64,000 nucleotides of DNA from Helicobacter pylori. GTDB lineage: Bacteria > Campylobacterota > Campylobacteria > Campylobacterales > Helicobacteraceae. The position numbers were made by a program, and so were the translations under genes. Under the pieces are notes generated by a model. The model was not told where the DNA came from, did no database searches, and saw only the letters and a list, made by a program, of their open reading frames with translations. Where the stretch lies: assembly GCF_016748675.1 (NCBI RefSeq), contig NZ_CP051534.1, positions 434,001 to 498,000 of the forward strand, given 5' to 3'. The stretch's first letter is position 1, and every line of letters begins with the position of its first letter. Positions 51,045 to 59,073 of the stretch are shown here, piece by piece.

Positions 51045-51060
51045 CGGAACTTAAGTTCCG
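51045..51060. repeat. Perfect palindrome upstream of the right xerT
   Basis: CGGAACTTAAGTTCCG is self-complementary over all 16 bases. It corresponds to the GCGGAAAA/TTTTCCGC palindrome upstream of the left xerT, with matching flanks. It is about 340 bp before the xerT start, in non-coding DNA. Confidence 0.65.
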
Positions 51061-51402
51061 CTTTCATATCTAATACCCATAAACACGCACTTCTTAACCT
51101 TAAAAAGCGCTTAAAGCTTACTTTCAAAAACTATTTAATCGTTGATAAATTCAATTTTTGTATTTAGTGAGTAATGCAAATAACTATGTATTTGATTATT
51201 TACTTTTAAGGGGGCGAAATTTTGCTTTTATGCCTTAGTTAAAAGCGGAACTTTTTAGAGATTTAGATTTAAAGGCGGAATTTCAAATCTCTAAGGAGCC
51301 ATGCAAAATTTTTAAAAATACCGCTTTTAGAACCTAACAAACTAAAAAACATAAAACTCTCATTCTTTAAGATTTCTTTTTATATTTTAATAAGGGAGCA
51401 AT

Positions 51403-52470
51403 ATGCCACATAACAAACTCACTAAATCTCAGAGAGAACTCTTTTGTAATCTCAAAGCCTTTTTATACACTAAGGCTAAAAACTTCACGCCCATTCAAGA
51501 TGTGAAGGATATGGCTTTAATCCTAGACACACAAGATAAAATCTTAAAATGTCATAATATAGAGCAATTAAAACAACTCTGTCATATTCTTTATAATCAA
51601 GACATTAAACACACTATAATGATGCAAGGCTTGTTTTTATTCTTTAACTATTTTAAAGATAATCTCAAATTAAGAAGTTTTAGAATGCTTAGCGAAGAGC
51701 AAGTGATTAACTTTCTCTTTGAACTCGCTCAAAATAGAAAACACAGCTCTATGGCTAAGTATGTGATGTATTTAAGACAATTCTTTGATTATTTGGATAG
51801 AAAAAGGCGTTATGGCTTTGATTTTACGCTTAAAAACCTAGCCTTTGCTAAGACCAAAGAAAGCTTACCCAGACATTTAAACGATAAAGACTTAAAGAGT
51901 TTTTTAAAAACACTCTTAGACTATAAGCCAGCTACAAGCTTTGAAAAACGCAATAAGTGTATTCTACTTATTGTAATACTTGGGGGACTTAGAAAATGCG
52001 AAGTGTTAAACATAGAATTAAAACACATTCAAGTAGAAGAGCAAAACTACTCTATTTTAATTCAAGGTAAAGGTAGAAAAGAGAGAAAAGCTTATATTAA
52101 AAAGAGTTTGTTAGAACCAAGCTTGAATGCTTGGCTTAGTGATGAATATAGACTAAAATATTTTAATGGGGCATATCTTTTTAAAAAAGACAAACAAAAA
52201 GCACAAAATTCTTTAACGCTTTATAACTTTATCCCCTTAATCTTTAAACTAGCTCAAATCAAACACTATAAGCAATATGGCACAGGCTTACATCTATTTA
52301 GGCATAGTTTTGCAACACTCATTTATCAAGAAACCCAAGACTTAGTTTTAACTTCAAGGGCGTTAGGGCATAGCTCCTTACTCTCTACTAAGATTTATAT
52401 TCATACCACACAAGAGCATAACAAGAAAGTGGCTCTTGTGTTTGATAGTTTGATAGAGAACAAGAAGTAA
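51403..52470 (+). CDS. xerT: XerT tyrosine recombinase/integrase of the element
   Basis: The 355-residue protein has all catalytic residues of the family: Arg197 (GGLRKCE), Lys in the GKGRKERKAY hairpin, His297-x-x-Arg300 (LHLFRHSFA), His323 (LGHSS) and Tyr332 (KIYIHTT). It has an N-terminal SAM-like core-binding domain (about 65-150). XerT is known to excise and integrate TnPZ/ICEHptfs elements. It is intact and preceded by AAGGGAGCA. It is about 60-70% alike by eye to the frameshifted copy at 41408, and the last 40 residues are nearly identical. Confidence 0.92.
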   Translation: MPHNKLTKSQRELFCNLKAFLYTKAKNFTPIQDVKDMALILDTQDKILKCHNIEQLKQLCHILYNQDIKHTIMMQGLFLFFNYFKDNLKLRSFRMLSEEQVINFLFELAQNRKHSSMAKYVMYLRQFFDYLDRKRRYGFDFTLKNLAFAKTKESLPRHLNDKDLKSFLKTLLDYKPATSFEKRNKCILLIVILGGLRKCEVLNIELKHIQVEEQNYSILIQGKGRKERKAYIKKSLLEPSLNAWLSDEYRLKYFNGAYLFKKDKQKAQNSLTLYNFIPLIFKLAQIKHYKQYGTGLHLFRHSFATLIYQETQDLVLTSRALGHSSLLSTKIYIHTTQEHNKKVALVFDSLIENKK

Positions 52471-52786
52471 GGTGGTTAAAATTGATTAGGTAGTTTAGTG
52501 TAATTAGTTTAAATAATCTTATTAAGATAAATAATCTAGCATTAGATAATTTTAATTAACTATTTAATGTTTTATTGCTAATTAAAAATGATTAGTTTTA
52601 TAAGGGTTGTTAAAATCATTGAGATTTTATAGAGTTAGCTTAAATTACAAAATATTCTAAAAACAATGTAATTATAGATTATTGTTACTCATTAAGAATA
52701 TATTTGATTAATAATACAAATAACTAAATTCTATTAAATACTGATAGATTAACTAAAGCTATTAAATACCTACTTAACAAGATTGT
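52471..52786. other. AT-rich spacer after xerT
   Basis: About 315 bases of very AT-rich DNA with many TTAATTA/TAATTAA-like words (ATTAGATAATTTTAATTAAC and similar). I see no gene and no convincing terminator hairpin. It separates the converging xerT and nucleotidyltransferase genes. Confidence 0.5.
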
Positions 52787-53590
52787 TTATCGTCTACGCT
52801 TAGGTGTGGGGGTGTATTCATTGGAATTGTCTAAATCATCTGCGTTGTCATGGGAATTTGAGTAAGTCGCTGTTTTAATTTGGTCTATTTTGTCTATTAA
52901 AAAATCATAAGCATTTAAAGAAAGGTCTTTATAGTGTGAAATGGGTTCTACCATATCTATTTCTATGCTATAACGCTTTTTATCTAACTCTTGCAAAGAA
53001 TTTTGAAGAGTTAGTAAGTCTTGCTTAGTTATTTTTTGAGAACTTAAAAGCTTGTCAAATAAATTATTGTCATTATGCAAAGCCACTGCTATATCAAAAA
53101 TATCTCTTGTTTTATTATCAGTTTTTCTAAAAGTAATCTTTTTAGCGATAATATTTTCTAAACTTTCTATATAAATATCAAAAGCAAAAATCTTTTTAGA
53201 ATTATCTACATATCCCTCATTACTAGCATAATCCACTAAAACATCTATTTTAATGTTGTCTTTATTCGTTACGCCTATATGATTATGTTGGTCTATGTAT
53301 CTTGTGCTATTAAAATGACTGCAATTATCTATCCATAATTTAGGGCTAAAAAATCCCAAACATTGAGCATCATTGACAAACAAATCAATATCAAAGCTTA
53401 ATCTATGCTGGAAGTAATACATGCTCAAAGCTGTGCCTCCTCCAAACTTAATACTACTAGGATTAAGCCCTAAATTCAAAGCATTTTTAATAATGGGATA
53501 AAATTGTTCTAGGGCTTGAATTTGAGCTTGAAAGTTGTTTTTGATAAAACTAAGGCTCTTTTCATTGATAGGGATTGATAGAAAGAACAT
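52787..53590 (-). CDS. AbiEii/AbiGii-type nucleotidyltransferase (toxin-like)
   Basis: The 267-residue protein has the nucleotidyltransferase core FGGGTALSMYYFQHRLSFDIDLFV (GG-T at 50-53, metal Asp67 and Asp69). A helical segment with TFRKTDNKTRDIFDIAVAL follows, the usual AbiEii pattern. AbiEii proteins are toxins of type IV abortive-infection or toxin-antitoxin pairs and may modify tRNA. Its start overlaps the upstream small gene by 29 bp, so the two are co-translated. The C-terminus is short and basic (TPTPKRRR). Its partner does not look like the usual AbiEi antitoxin. Confidence 0.78.
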   Translation of the reverse strand: MFFLSIPINEKSLSFIKNNFQAQIQALEQFYPIIKNALNLGLNPSSIKFGGGTALSMYYFQHRLSFDIDLFVNDAQCLGFFSPKLWIDNCSHFNSTRYIDQHNHIGVTNKDNIKIDVLVDYASNEGYVDNSKKIFAFDIYIESLENIIAKKITFRKTDNKTRDIFDIAVALHNDNNLFDKLLSSQKITKQDLLTLQNSLQELDKKRYSIEIDMVEPISHYKDLSLNAYDFLIDKIDQIKTATYSNSHDNADDLDNSNEYTPTPKRRR

Positions 53591-53813
53591 GTAAAATATT
53601 CTCCATAGGAATGTGATAGTCTTGTGAAAACCATTCTATTTCTTGCTCTAGTGCCTCTGTTTGAATTGTGCCTATAATATACTTGTCAGTATTGCTTAGA
53701 TTAGTTGTTTTTTTATCCATAAAAAGCCCTATAAGATACTCTAAACTCACATGCTTATCTTTATTGCCAATAGAGTTATTGATTGTAGCTAATAACATAG
53801 GGGCAAATGACAT
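53562..53813 (-). CDS. Small partner gene of the AbiEii-like toxin
   Basis: I choose the ATG at 53813 (MSFAPMLLATINNSIG), with a perfect GGAGG ribosome site 5-6 bp upstream, giving 83 residues. The frame extends to 53852, but that lacks such a signal. The protein is acidic and helical (EALEQEIEWFSQDYHIP). No known antitoxin family is recognised. Position and overlap make it the likely antitoxin, by inference only. Confidence 0.65.
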   Translation of the reverse strand: MSFAPMLLATINNSIGNKDKHVSLEYLIGLFMDKKTTNLSNTDKYIIGTIQTEALEQEIEWFSQDYHIPMENILHVLSINPYQ

Positions 53814-53871
53814 TTTTATCCTCCCTAAATTGATTTGATTGTAGTTTAGCAAATTTTGTGTTGGTTTTGGT

Positions 53872-53931
53872 TTGACTTATAATGATTGTTTAGCTATAAT
53901 ACGCCTACATTCGTAGGGCTGACCGGAGCCC
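53872..53931 (+). promoter_or_regulatory. Promoter plus short hairpin, right copy, facing the abi fragment
   Basis: TTGACT (53872-53877), a 17-bp spacer and TATAAT (53895-53900) make a near-consensus promoter on the plus strand. GGGCT-GACCGG-AGCCC (53916-53931) follows, as in the left copy at 42493-42552. A transcript starting near 53907 would begin with the hairpin and run antisense to the abi fragment. On the minus strand the hairpin would follow the abi stop by 13 bp. Confidence 0.6.
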
Positions 53932-53944
53932 ACTTTCTTATAGC

Positions 53945-54361
53945 TTATAGACTACTTAGTTTTTCCAAGTCTTTGTTTCCAATACTTTTGATTAAATCAT
54001 CTAAAAATGAAACAATTTTGTTAGGCATGATACTAAAGTTGAAACTTTTACTTGTAGGCTTTTCTAATTCTCTGATAAAGCGTGTTGTAATGCGTGGGCG
54101 GTTGTTTGCCCTTAGCTTTAGTAAATTTTCCCAATGATACGCACGATTTCTAATTGTCCATAGTAAGTTTAAAGCAATATAGGCTTTAGCATAATTAGAA
54201 AGATGTTGTTTTCTACCCTTAATAAGCAAAGTATCCTTATTATCTTTGTAATAAGCCTTAAGACTATAGGCTCTCAAATCTAATGCTACCCCCTCTAATT
54301 TGTAAAAAAAGATAAGCTTAATCACCGCTTCTAAAGACATTTTAGATAAAATCAAAGAATG
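53945..54361 (-). pseudogene. Abi/HEPN-like protein, 5'-truncated right copy
   Basis: The frame (136 codons) matches the second half of the abi gene at 42560-43242, from SLILSKMSLGA-like residues to IKSIGNKDLE, and keeps R-x4-H (WTIRNRAYHWENLL). It begins exactly at CATTCTTTGATTTTAT in sense, that is, at AAAGAATG on the plus strand, where host methyltransferase sequence resumes. The same AAAGAATG occurs inside the left, full-length abi gene (near 42974-42981). The right border of the element therefore falls at an internal integration motif of abi. Confidence 0.8.
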
Positions 54362-54892
54362 TGTTTTAGACCCTTTAATTTTGGCTAGAGATTATTACTT
54401 TAACTTTAATTTAAGCTATGGGCCGGGATTTTTAGGGTGGATGAGTAAAATTTACACTGACAAACAACGCTATCTAAACACCCTTTTAAAAATTAAAGAT
54501 TTTAACGCCCCTAGTTTAAAGGTGGAATGCTCTAGTTTTGAAGAAGTGTTGCTCGCTTATCCTAATGATTTTTCTATCTTGACCCCCCTTATGTGTTAGA
54601 AAATTCTAAAATGTTTAAGGGGATTTATCCTATGCGTAATTTTCCTATCCACCATAATGGTTTTAAGCACGAAGTGTTAGCTCACGTGCTAAAAAGGCAT
54701 AAAGGACCATTTATTTTAAGTTATAATGACTGCGAATTGGTAAGGAATGCTTATAAAGATTTTAAAATTTTAGAACCATCTTGGCAATACACTATGGGAC
54801 AAGGCGAAATCAGAATGGGTAAAAATCGCTTAGAAAGAGGCGATAATAATCATGTTAAACAATCTCATGAGTTATTGATTATCAAGGAGTAA
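54355..54892 (+). pseudogene. D12-class adenine methyltransferase, 3' fragment, frameshifted
   Basis: Starting at AAGAATG the frame reads CVLDPLILARDYYFNFN and on through LSYGPGFLGWMSKIY, continuing the fragment that ends at 41001. It then stops at 54599 (ILTPLMC), because T5 at 54569-54573 should be T6. With six T it reads DFFYLDPPYVLEN, the catalytic DPPY motif, and continues in the next frame to 54892. So even without the insertion the gene carries a frameshift. The restriction-enzyme-like gene starts 1 bp later. Confidence 0.82.
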
Positions 54893-54893
54893 A

Positions 54894-55517
54894 ATGCATA
54901 TTAGCGGAGTCAAAACTGCCTTTAAAATCGCTGATGTAGAATATGTGAAAGACAGCACAAAGTTGAATTTCAACTATCTTAAGGATTTAAAAGATGAAAA
55001 CAATCAATCTTTATCTCAAAATATTTTGACTCAAAATGTGGCTAGAGTGTATTTAATTGTAGTGGATGGTGAGATTAAAAAAATCGGTGGCTCTCAAGCA
55101 GATGGTGGGATTAAAAGCACGCTCAATATTTATAAAGATGGAGGAGTTAAAGGGAGGCCTAGTATTAGAAGTTTTGGTGTGTGGTATTTTCTTTATCACA
55201 CAATACTCACAGGGGCTAAAATAGAATTTTACATGATTTATCAGCCTAATTTTGAAACTCAAGTGAAAGGCTTGTTTGGTTTTTGTGCAATCAAAGACGC
55301 AAGCATCAGCTATAAACTTTTAGAGCAAGCTTGCCTGACGGATTATAGAAACAATAGCCATGACGCATTGCCCGAATGGAATGTGCAAGAGCAAGGTAAA
55401 GATTAGCCAAATGATATTAAAGATGAGCATGCCAATATCACTCAAAAAGCTCAAAACAGAGAAAAGGCCATCCATAGAAAGGCGATTGACAAACCTAGCG
55501 GAACTTTAAAAGATTGA
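54894..55517 (+). pseudogene. Restriction-endonuclease-like ORF interrupted by an amber codon
   Basis: A 170-residue frame starts 1 bp after the methyltransferase stop behind AAGGAG and ends at TAG (55404-55406). The same frame then continues 36 codons (PNDIKDEHANITQ to GTLKD), so a Trp-to-amber change is likely. The central part has RVYLIVVDGEIKKIGGS, like the paired GIY and YIG strands of GIY-YIG nucleases, then a conserved Arg (GRPSIRSFG) and Glu (LLEQACLTDYRNN). This suggests the cognate restriction enzyme of the broken methyltransferase. The fold assignment is tentative. Confidence 0.55.
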
Positions 55518-55592
55518 AGAAGCAATCTTAACCCAATCTCAAAAAAAGGGCTTTAAGTTACTAGATACATTTAAAATAAAGCATGGGTTTAG

Positions 55593-56096
55593 ATGAAAGG
55601 AAAAAAGGTAAACTTGTATAAAGTAGCCGATATTTTTTGTGGTACTGGAGGGTTGAGTTATGGCTTTTCTGTGCATCCTCATTTTGAATTAATATGGGCC
55701 AACGATATAGACAAAGACGCTATTTTAAGCTATCAAGCTAACCATAAAGAGACGCAAACCATTTTATGCGATATTGCACAACTTCATTACCACAACTTGC
55801 CACGCGTTCCAATTGACATTCTACTAGGCGGACCACCATGCCAGAGCTACTCCACGCTTGGCAAAAGAAAAATGGATGAAAAAGCGAATCTGTTTAAAGA
55901 ATATTTGCGGCTCTTAGACTTAGTGAAACCAAAAATATTTGTTTTTGAAAATGTGGTGGGTTTAATGTCTATGCAAAAAGGGCAATTGTTCCAACGAATT
56001 TGTAACGCTTTTAAAGAGAGAGGTTATATTTTAGAGCATGCCATTTTAAACGCCCTAGATTATGGTGTGCCTCAAGTAAGAGAGCGAGTGATTTGA
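55593..56096 (+). pseudogene. Cytosine-5 DNA methyltransferase, truncated
   Basis: Motif I (DIFCGTGGLSYGF), motif IV with catalytic Cys (GGPPCQSYS), motif VI (FENVVGL) and motif VIII (QVRERV) are present, so the catalytic half is recognisable. It stops at TGA after RERVI. The frame then goes on for about 40 codons as VGALKSFKQKFYFPKPIKTHF, typical sequence after motif VIII, and ends. Target-recognition domain and motifs IX-X are missing, cut off by the catalase-like gene's 3' end. It matches the 5' part of HP0483 and should be inactive. Confidence 0.85.
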
Positions 56097-56194
56097 GTAG
56101 GCGCGCTTAAAAGTTTTAAACAAAAATTTTACTTCCCTAAACCCATAAAAACGCATTTTTCTCAACCAATTTATATTGATCCACCCTATCTTTT

Positions 56195-57139
56195 TTATTG
56201 CCTCCTGCTAAAAGTGATCCCATAAACTTCATTCCTGATTTGGAATAAGGGATCAGTAGGGGCTTCTACGCCTTTAGGGAGATCGGCTGGGAAATACACG
56301 TCTTTATTGCAACCCATTCCTTCGTATTTTTCAACTTTCAATGTCCCCACTAATAATTCCTTGTGTTTGCCTTTCCAAAGCGCGGTCGTGTCGTTGGTGG
56401 CATCATTTTGATTCGCAAACACCAGATACATTTGGTATTCTATGGGTTTAGTTTTAAGGTGTTGTTGGAATGCAGAGAGCAGATAATTTGAATCTTTTTG
56501 CTTTAATTCTTGGGGGTTAAGATACTTAACGCCCTCTTTAGGCACAAATTTCCATCTCGCAGGCAATAATTCCTCTTTCTTATCTTTAAACTTGAATGCA
56601 TGCACGCTATAATAAGGCGTGTTAGCCACGCTTGAGCTAATCCCTATCGTTTTCATATAGGCGGCAAAATTCCTATAAGAGGGGACTTCTTCATAAAGCT
56701 TTTTGATTCTTGCTTCATCTACCTTGCCATTTTTAGGAATCCTCATCTCAAAAAATTGGGCGAATTCTTTAGGGTTTTTGGCAAAATTGATTTCTGTATT
56801 GAGCATCACCATTGTCCAACTAGCGTTTTGATTTTCTAGTTTTAACGCCATTCCCCTAACCTTGCTTTTATCGTCCATCGCCACGCCTCCTAAAGAATAC
56901 CTTACAGACGCAGGGATTTCTTTTTCATTGAGTAGTGGCACATCTAAATCCTTTTTTGCTTGCACATTAGGGAGGAACACGCCTTTAGCGCAAAATCCTT
57001 TCGTGTGGTTGATTTTCATTTTAGGATCTTTGGCGTTGAGTTTGTAGAAAATATCCGCAATCTCTTCAGCGCTCACTTCATGGGCTTTTAAAAAACCCAA
57101 ACTCAAAACCAAACACAAGCTCAAACCAATTTTTTTCAT
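56195..57139 (-). CDS. Catalase-like heme protein, exported
   Basis: The 314-residue protein starts with a signal peptide (MKKIGLSLCLVLSLGFLKA) and resembles small catalase-related peroxidases: NHTKGFCAKGVF (distal His region), VRYSLGGVAMDDKSKVRGMALK, and ARWKFVPKEG near residue 195. It is much shorter than KatA (about 505) and periplasmic. It probably uses peroxide or another oxidant with heme. It matches HP0485. AAGGAGC precedes the ATG, and TATAAT lies on the minus strand at 57219-57214, about 75 bp upstream. Confidence 0.85.
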   Translation of the reverse strand: MKKIGLSLCLVLSLGFLKAHEVSAEEIADIFYKLNAKDPKMKINHTKGFCAKGVFLPNVQAKKDLDVPLLNEKEIPASVRYSLGGVAMDDKSKVRGMALKLENQNASWTMVMLNTEINFAKNPKEFAQFFEMRIPKNGKVDEARIKKLYEEVPSYRNFAAYMKTIGISSSVANTPYYSVHAFKFKDKKEELLPARWKFVPKEGVKYLNPQELKQKDSNYLLSAFQQHLKTKPIEYQMYLVFANQNDATNDTTALWKGKHKELLVGTLKVEKYEGMGCNKDVYFPADLPKGVEAPTDPLFQIRNEVYGITFSRRQ

Positions 57140-57417
57140 TTTTGCTCCTTATTGTCATTTTTTTAATCTATGTATTGATGTAAAAACCATTTTTAGCTTT
57201 AAAATATTATCATATTATATACTATCAATGCAGATAGTTTTTAAAGCGACTATGTAAAATAGAAGCTTTTTCACTAGCAAATTGGCGTTTGAAAATTTAA
57301 ATTTTGTGATTTTTAAGAAAAATTAGCTTGATTTTAAACTAAATCTATATTCTTTTATGCTACAATTGTCTCTACAGAGTAATTTTTATCTATTCTCGGG
57401 TAAAGTAAGGAAGAGGA
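57140..57417. promoter_or_regulatory. Divergent promoter region, catalase-like gene and hofC
   Basis: The 278 bp serve both genes. Leftward, TATAAT is at 57219-57214 (minus). Rightward, TACAAT at 57361-57366 lies 52 bp before the hofC ATG, which has AAGGAAGAGG just upstream. The middle (57190-57230) is AT-rich with overlapping TATAT words. No operator symmetry is obvious. Confidence 0.5.
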
Positions 57418-59004
57418 ATGAAATTAAAGAAACGAAAAGTTGCGGCTACATTGCTAAAGCGTTTTACCTTGCCACTATTGTTCACTACGGGTTCATTAGG
57501 GGCGGTTACTTATGAAGTGCATGGGGATTTTATCAACTTCTCCAAAGTGGGTTTTAACCATTCGCCTATTAACCCTGTTAAAGGTATCTACCCCACAGAA
57601 ACTTTTGTTAACCTTACGGGTAAGCTAGAGGGGTCTGTGCATTTAGGTAGGGGATGGACCGTGAATGTAGGCGGTGTTTTGGGCGGACAAGTTTATGATA
57701 GCACTAGGTATGATAGGTGGGCAAAGGATTTTACCCCCCCAAGCTATTGGGATAAAACTTCTTGTGGCACTGTTTCTTCAGAGCTTTGTATGAACGCCAC
57801 TAAAATGTGGCAACAGCAAGGGCCAGGTGGTGTCATTAACACTAGAGGTATTGGTTGGGAATATATGGGTGAGTGGAACGGCTTGTTCCCTAACTACTAT
57901 CCGGCTAACGCTTACTTGCCTGGGCATTCAAGGCGCTATGAAGTTTATAAAGCGAATCTCACCTATGACAGCGACAGAGTCCATATGGTAATGGGGCGCT
58001 TTGACGTTACGGAGCAGGAGCAAATGGATTGGGTTTACCAATTGTTCCAAGGTTTTTATGGGACTTTCAAGCTCACGAATAAGATGAAGTTCTTGCTCTT
58101 TAGCTCTTGGGGTCGTGGTATCGCTGATGGTCAGTGGTTGTTCCCCATTTATCGTGAAAAGCCTTGGGGTATTCATAAAGCCGGTATTATTTATCGCCCT
58201 ACAAAGAATTTAATGATCCACCCTTATGTGTATCTTATCCCAGAAGTAGAAACAGATCCCGGTGTTAAAATAGAGTATGATACCAATCCGGAGTTTAATG
58301 GTAGGGGCATTAGGAATAGAACGGCTTTCTATGCGTTATACAGCTATCGTTGGAATAACGCTGAATACGGTCGTTACGCACCCGCTCGTTATAACACTTG
58401 GGATCCGTTCTTGGATAATGGTAAGTGGCGTGGCTTGCAAGGTCCTGGTGGTGCGACACTCTTTTTACGCCACCATATAGACATTAACAACTACTTTGTG
58501 GTTGGTGGTGCTTATCTCAACATTGGTAACCCTAACATGAACTTAGGTACTTGGGGTAACATCATCGCTGTGGATGGTATCGAACAATGGGTTGGCAGTA
58601 TCTACAGCTTAGGGTTTGCGGGGATTGACAACATTACCGACGCTGATGCGTTCACTGAGTATGTTAAAGGTGGAGGCAAGCATGGTAAGTTCAGTTGGAG
58701 CGTTTATCAGCGCTTCACCACTGCACCAAGGGCTTTGGAATATGGTATCGGTATGTATCTAGACTATCAGTTCAGCAAGCATGTTAAAGCGGGTCTCAAA
58801 CTCGTATGGTTAGAGTTCCAAATTCGTGCGGGTTACAACCCTGGAACCGGTTTCCTTGGGCCAAACGGGCAACCGCTTAACTTGAATAATGGTTTGTTTG
58901 AATCTTCTGCGTTCGCACAAGGTCCTCAAGACATGGGTGGCATTAAAAAGAGTATCACCCAAGACAGAAGCCATTTGATGACACACATTAGTTATAGTTT
59001 CTAA
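57418..59004 (+). CDS. hofC: Outer membrane protein, Hof family
   Basis: The 528-residue protein has an N-terminal export signal (KRKVAATLLKRFTLPLLFTTGSLGA) and a long barrel that ends in Phe (MTHISYSF). It shares with HofD the segments FSKVGFNHSP-like near the mature start, IYPT followed by NLTGKLEGS, EYDTNPEFN-like, and the final RSHLM. The OprD-like architecture suggests a channel. It matches HP0486. hofD follows in the same direction after about 70 bp. Confidence 0.9.
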   Translation: MKLKKRKVAATLLKRFTLPLLFTTGSLGAVTYEVHGDFINFSKVGFNHSPINPVKGIYPTETFVNLTGKLEGSVHLGRGWTVNVGGVLGGQVYDSTRYDRWAKDFTPPSYWDKTSCGTVSSELCMNATKMWQQQGPGGVINTRGIGWEYMGEWNGLFPNYYPANAYLPGHSRRYEVYKANLTYDSDRVHMVMGRFDVTEQEQMDWVYQLFQGFYGTFKLTNKMKFLLFSSWGRGIADGQWLFPIYREKPWGIHKAGIIYRPTKNLMIHPYVYLIPEVETDPGVKIEYDTNPEFNGRGIRNRTAFYALYSYRWNNAEYGRYAPARYNTWDPFLDNGKWRGLQGPGGATLFLRHHIDINNYFVVGGAYLNIGNPNMNLGTWGNIIAVDGIEQWVGSIYSLGFAGIDNITDADAFTEYVKGGGKHGKFSWSVYQRFTTAPRALEYGIGMYLDYQFSKHVKAGLKLVWLEFQIRAGYNPGTGFLGPNGQPLNLNNGLFESSAFAQGPQDMGGIKKSITQDRSHLMTHISYSF

Positions 59005-59073
59005 GAGAGTTTCCCTATCTCTTAGATATGCCTTTTTTGTGTTTTTATTTTAATATCTTTGGGAGTTAGGGTT

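Larger units (their letters stand above)
50249..51402. other. Long non-coding region between relaxase and right xerT
   Basis: About 1,150 AT-rich bases without a supported gene on either strand. It contains many AACCTTAA/CTTAAACC-like short repeats (50440-50700), two strong palindromes (50998-51023 and 51045-51060), GCGGAA half-sites near 51245 and 51281, and CATTCTT (51361-51367), the inverse of the integration motif. Lying beside a relaxase and a recombinase gene, it is where an oriT or recombination site would be expected. None can be proved from sequence. Confidence 0.5.
40995..54361. mobile_element. Decayed TnPZ/ICEHptfs-type conjugative element, mosaic
   Basis: AAGAATG stands at 40995-41001 and again at 54355-54361. 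Between them lie xerT recombinases, virB6/7/8, a topoisomerase, a relaxase and toxin-like genes typical of the H. pylori plasticity-zone elements, whose known integration motif is AAGAATG. Joining host sequence across the two copies restores one methyltransferase frame (HYKKE then CVLDPLILARDYY), so integration removed nothing. At 13.4 kb it is far shorter than an intact element of about 40 kb; virB2-B4, virB9-B11, virD4 and parA are missing. It must be non-autonomous. Confidence 0.88.

Noticed and set aside
56130-56160. DPPY motif after the cytosine methyltransferase, as an adenine methyltransferase remnant
   Set aside because: Only four residues at the degenerate end of a frame, with no supporting motif around them.
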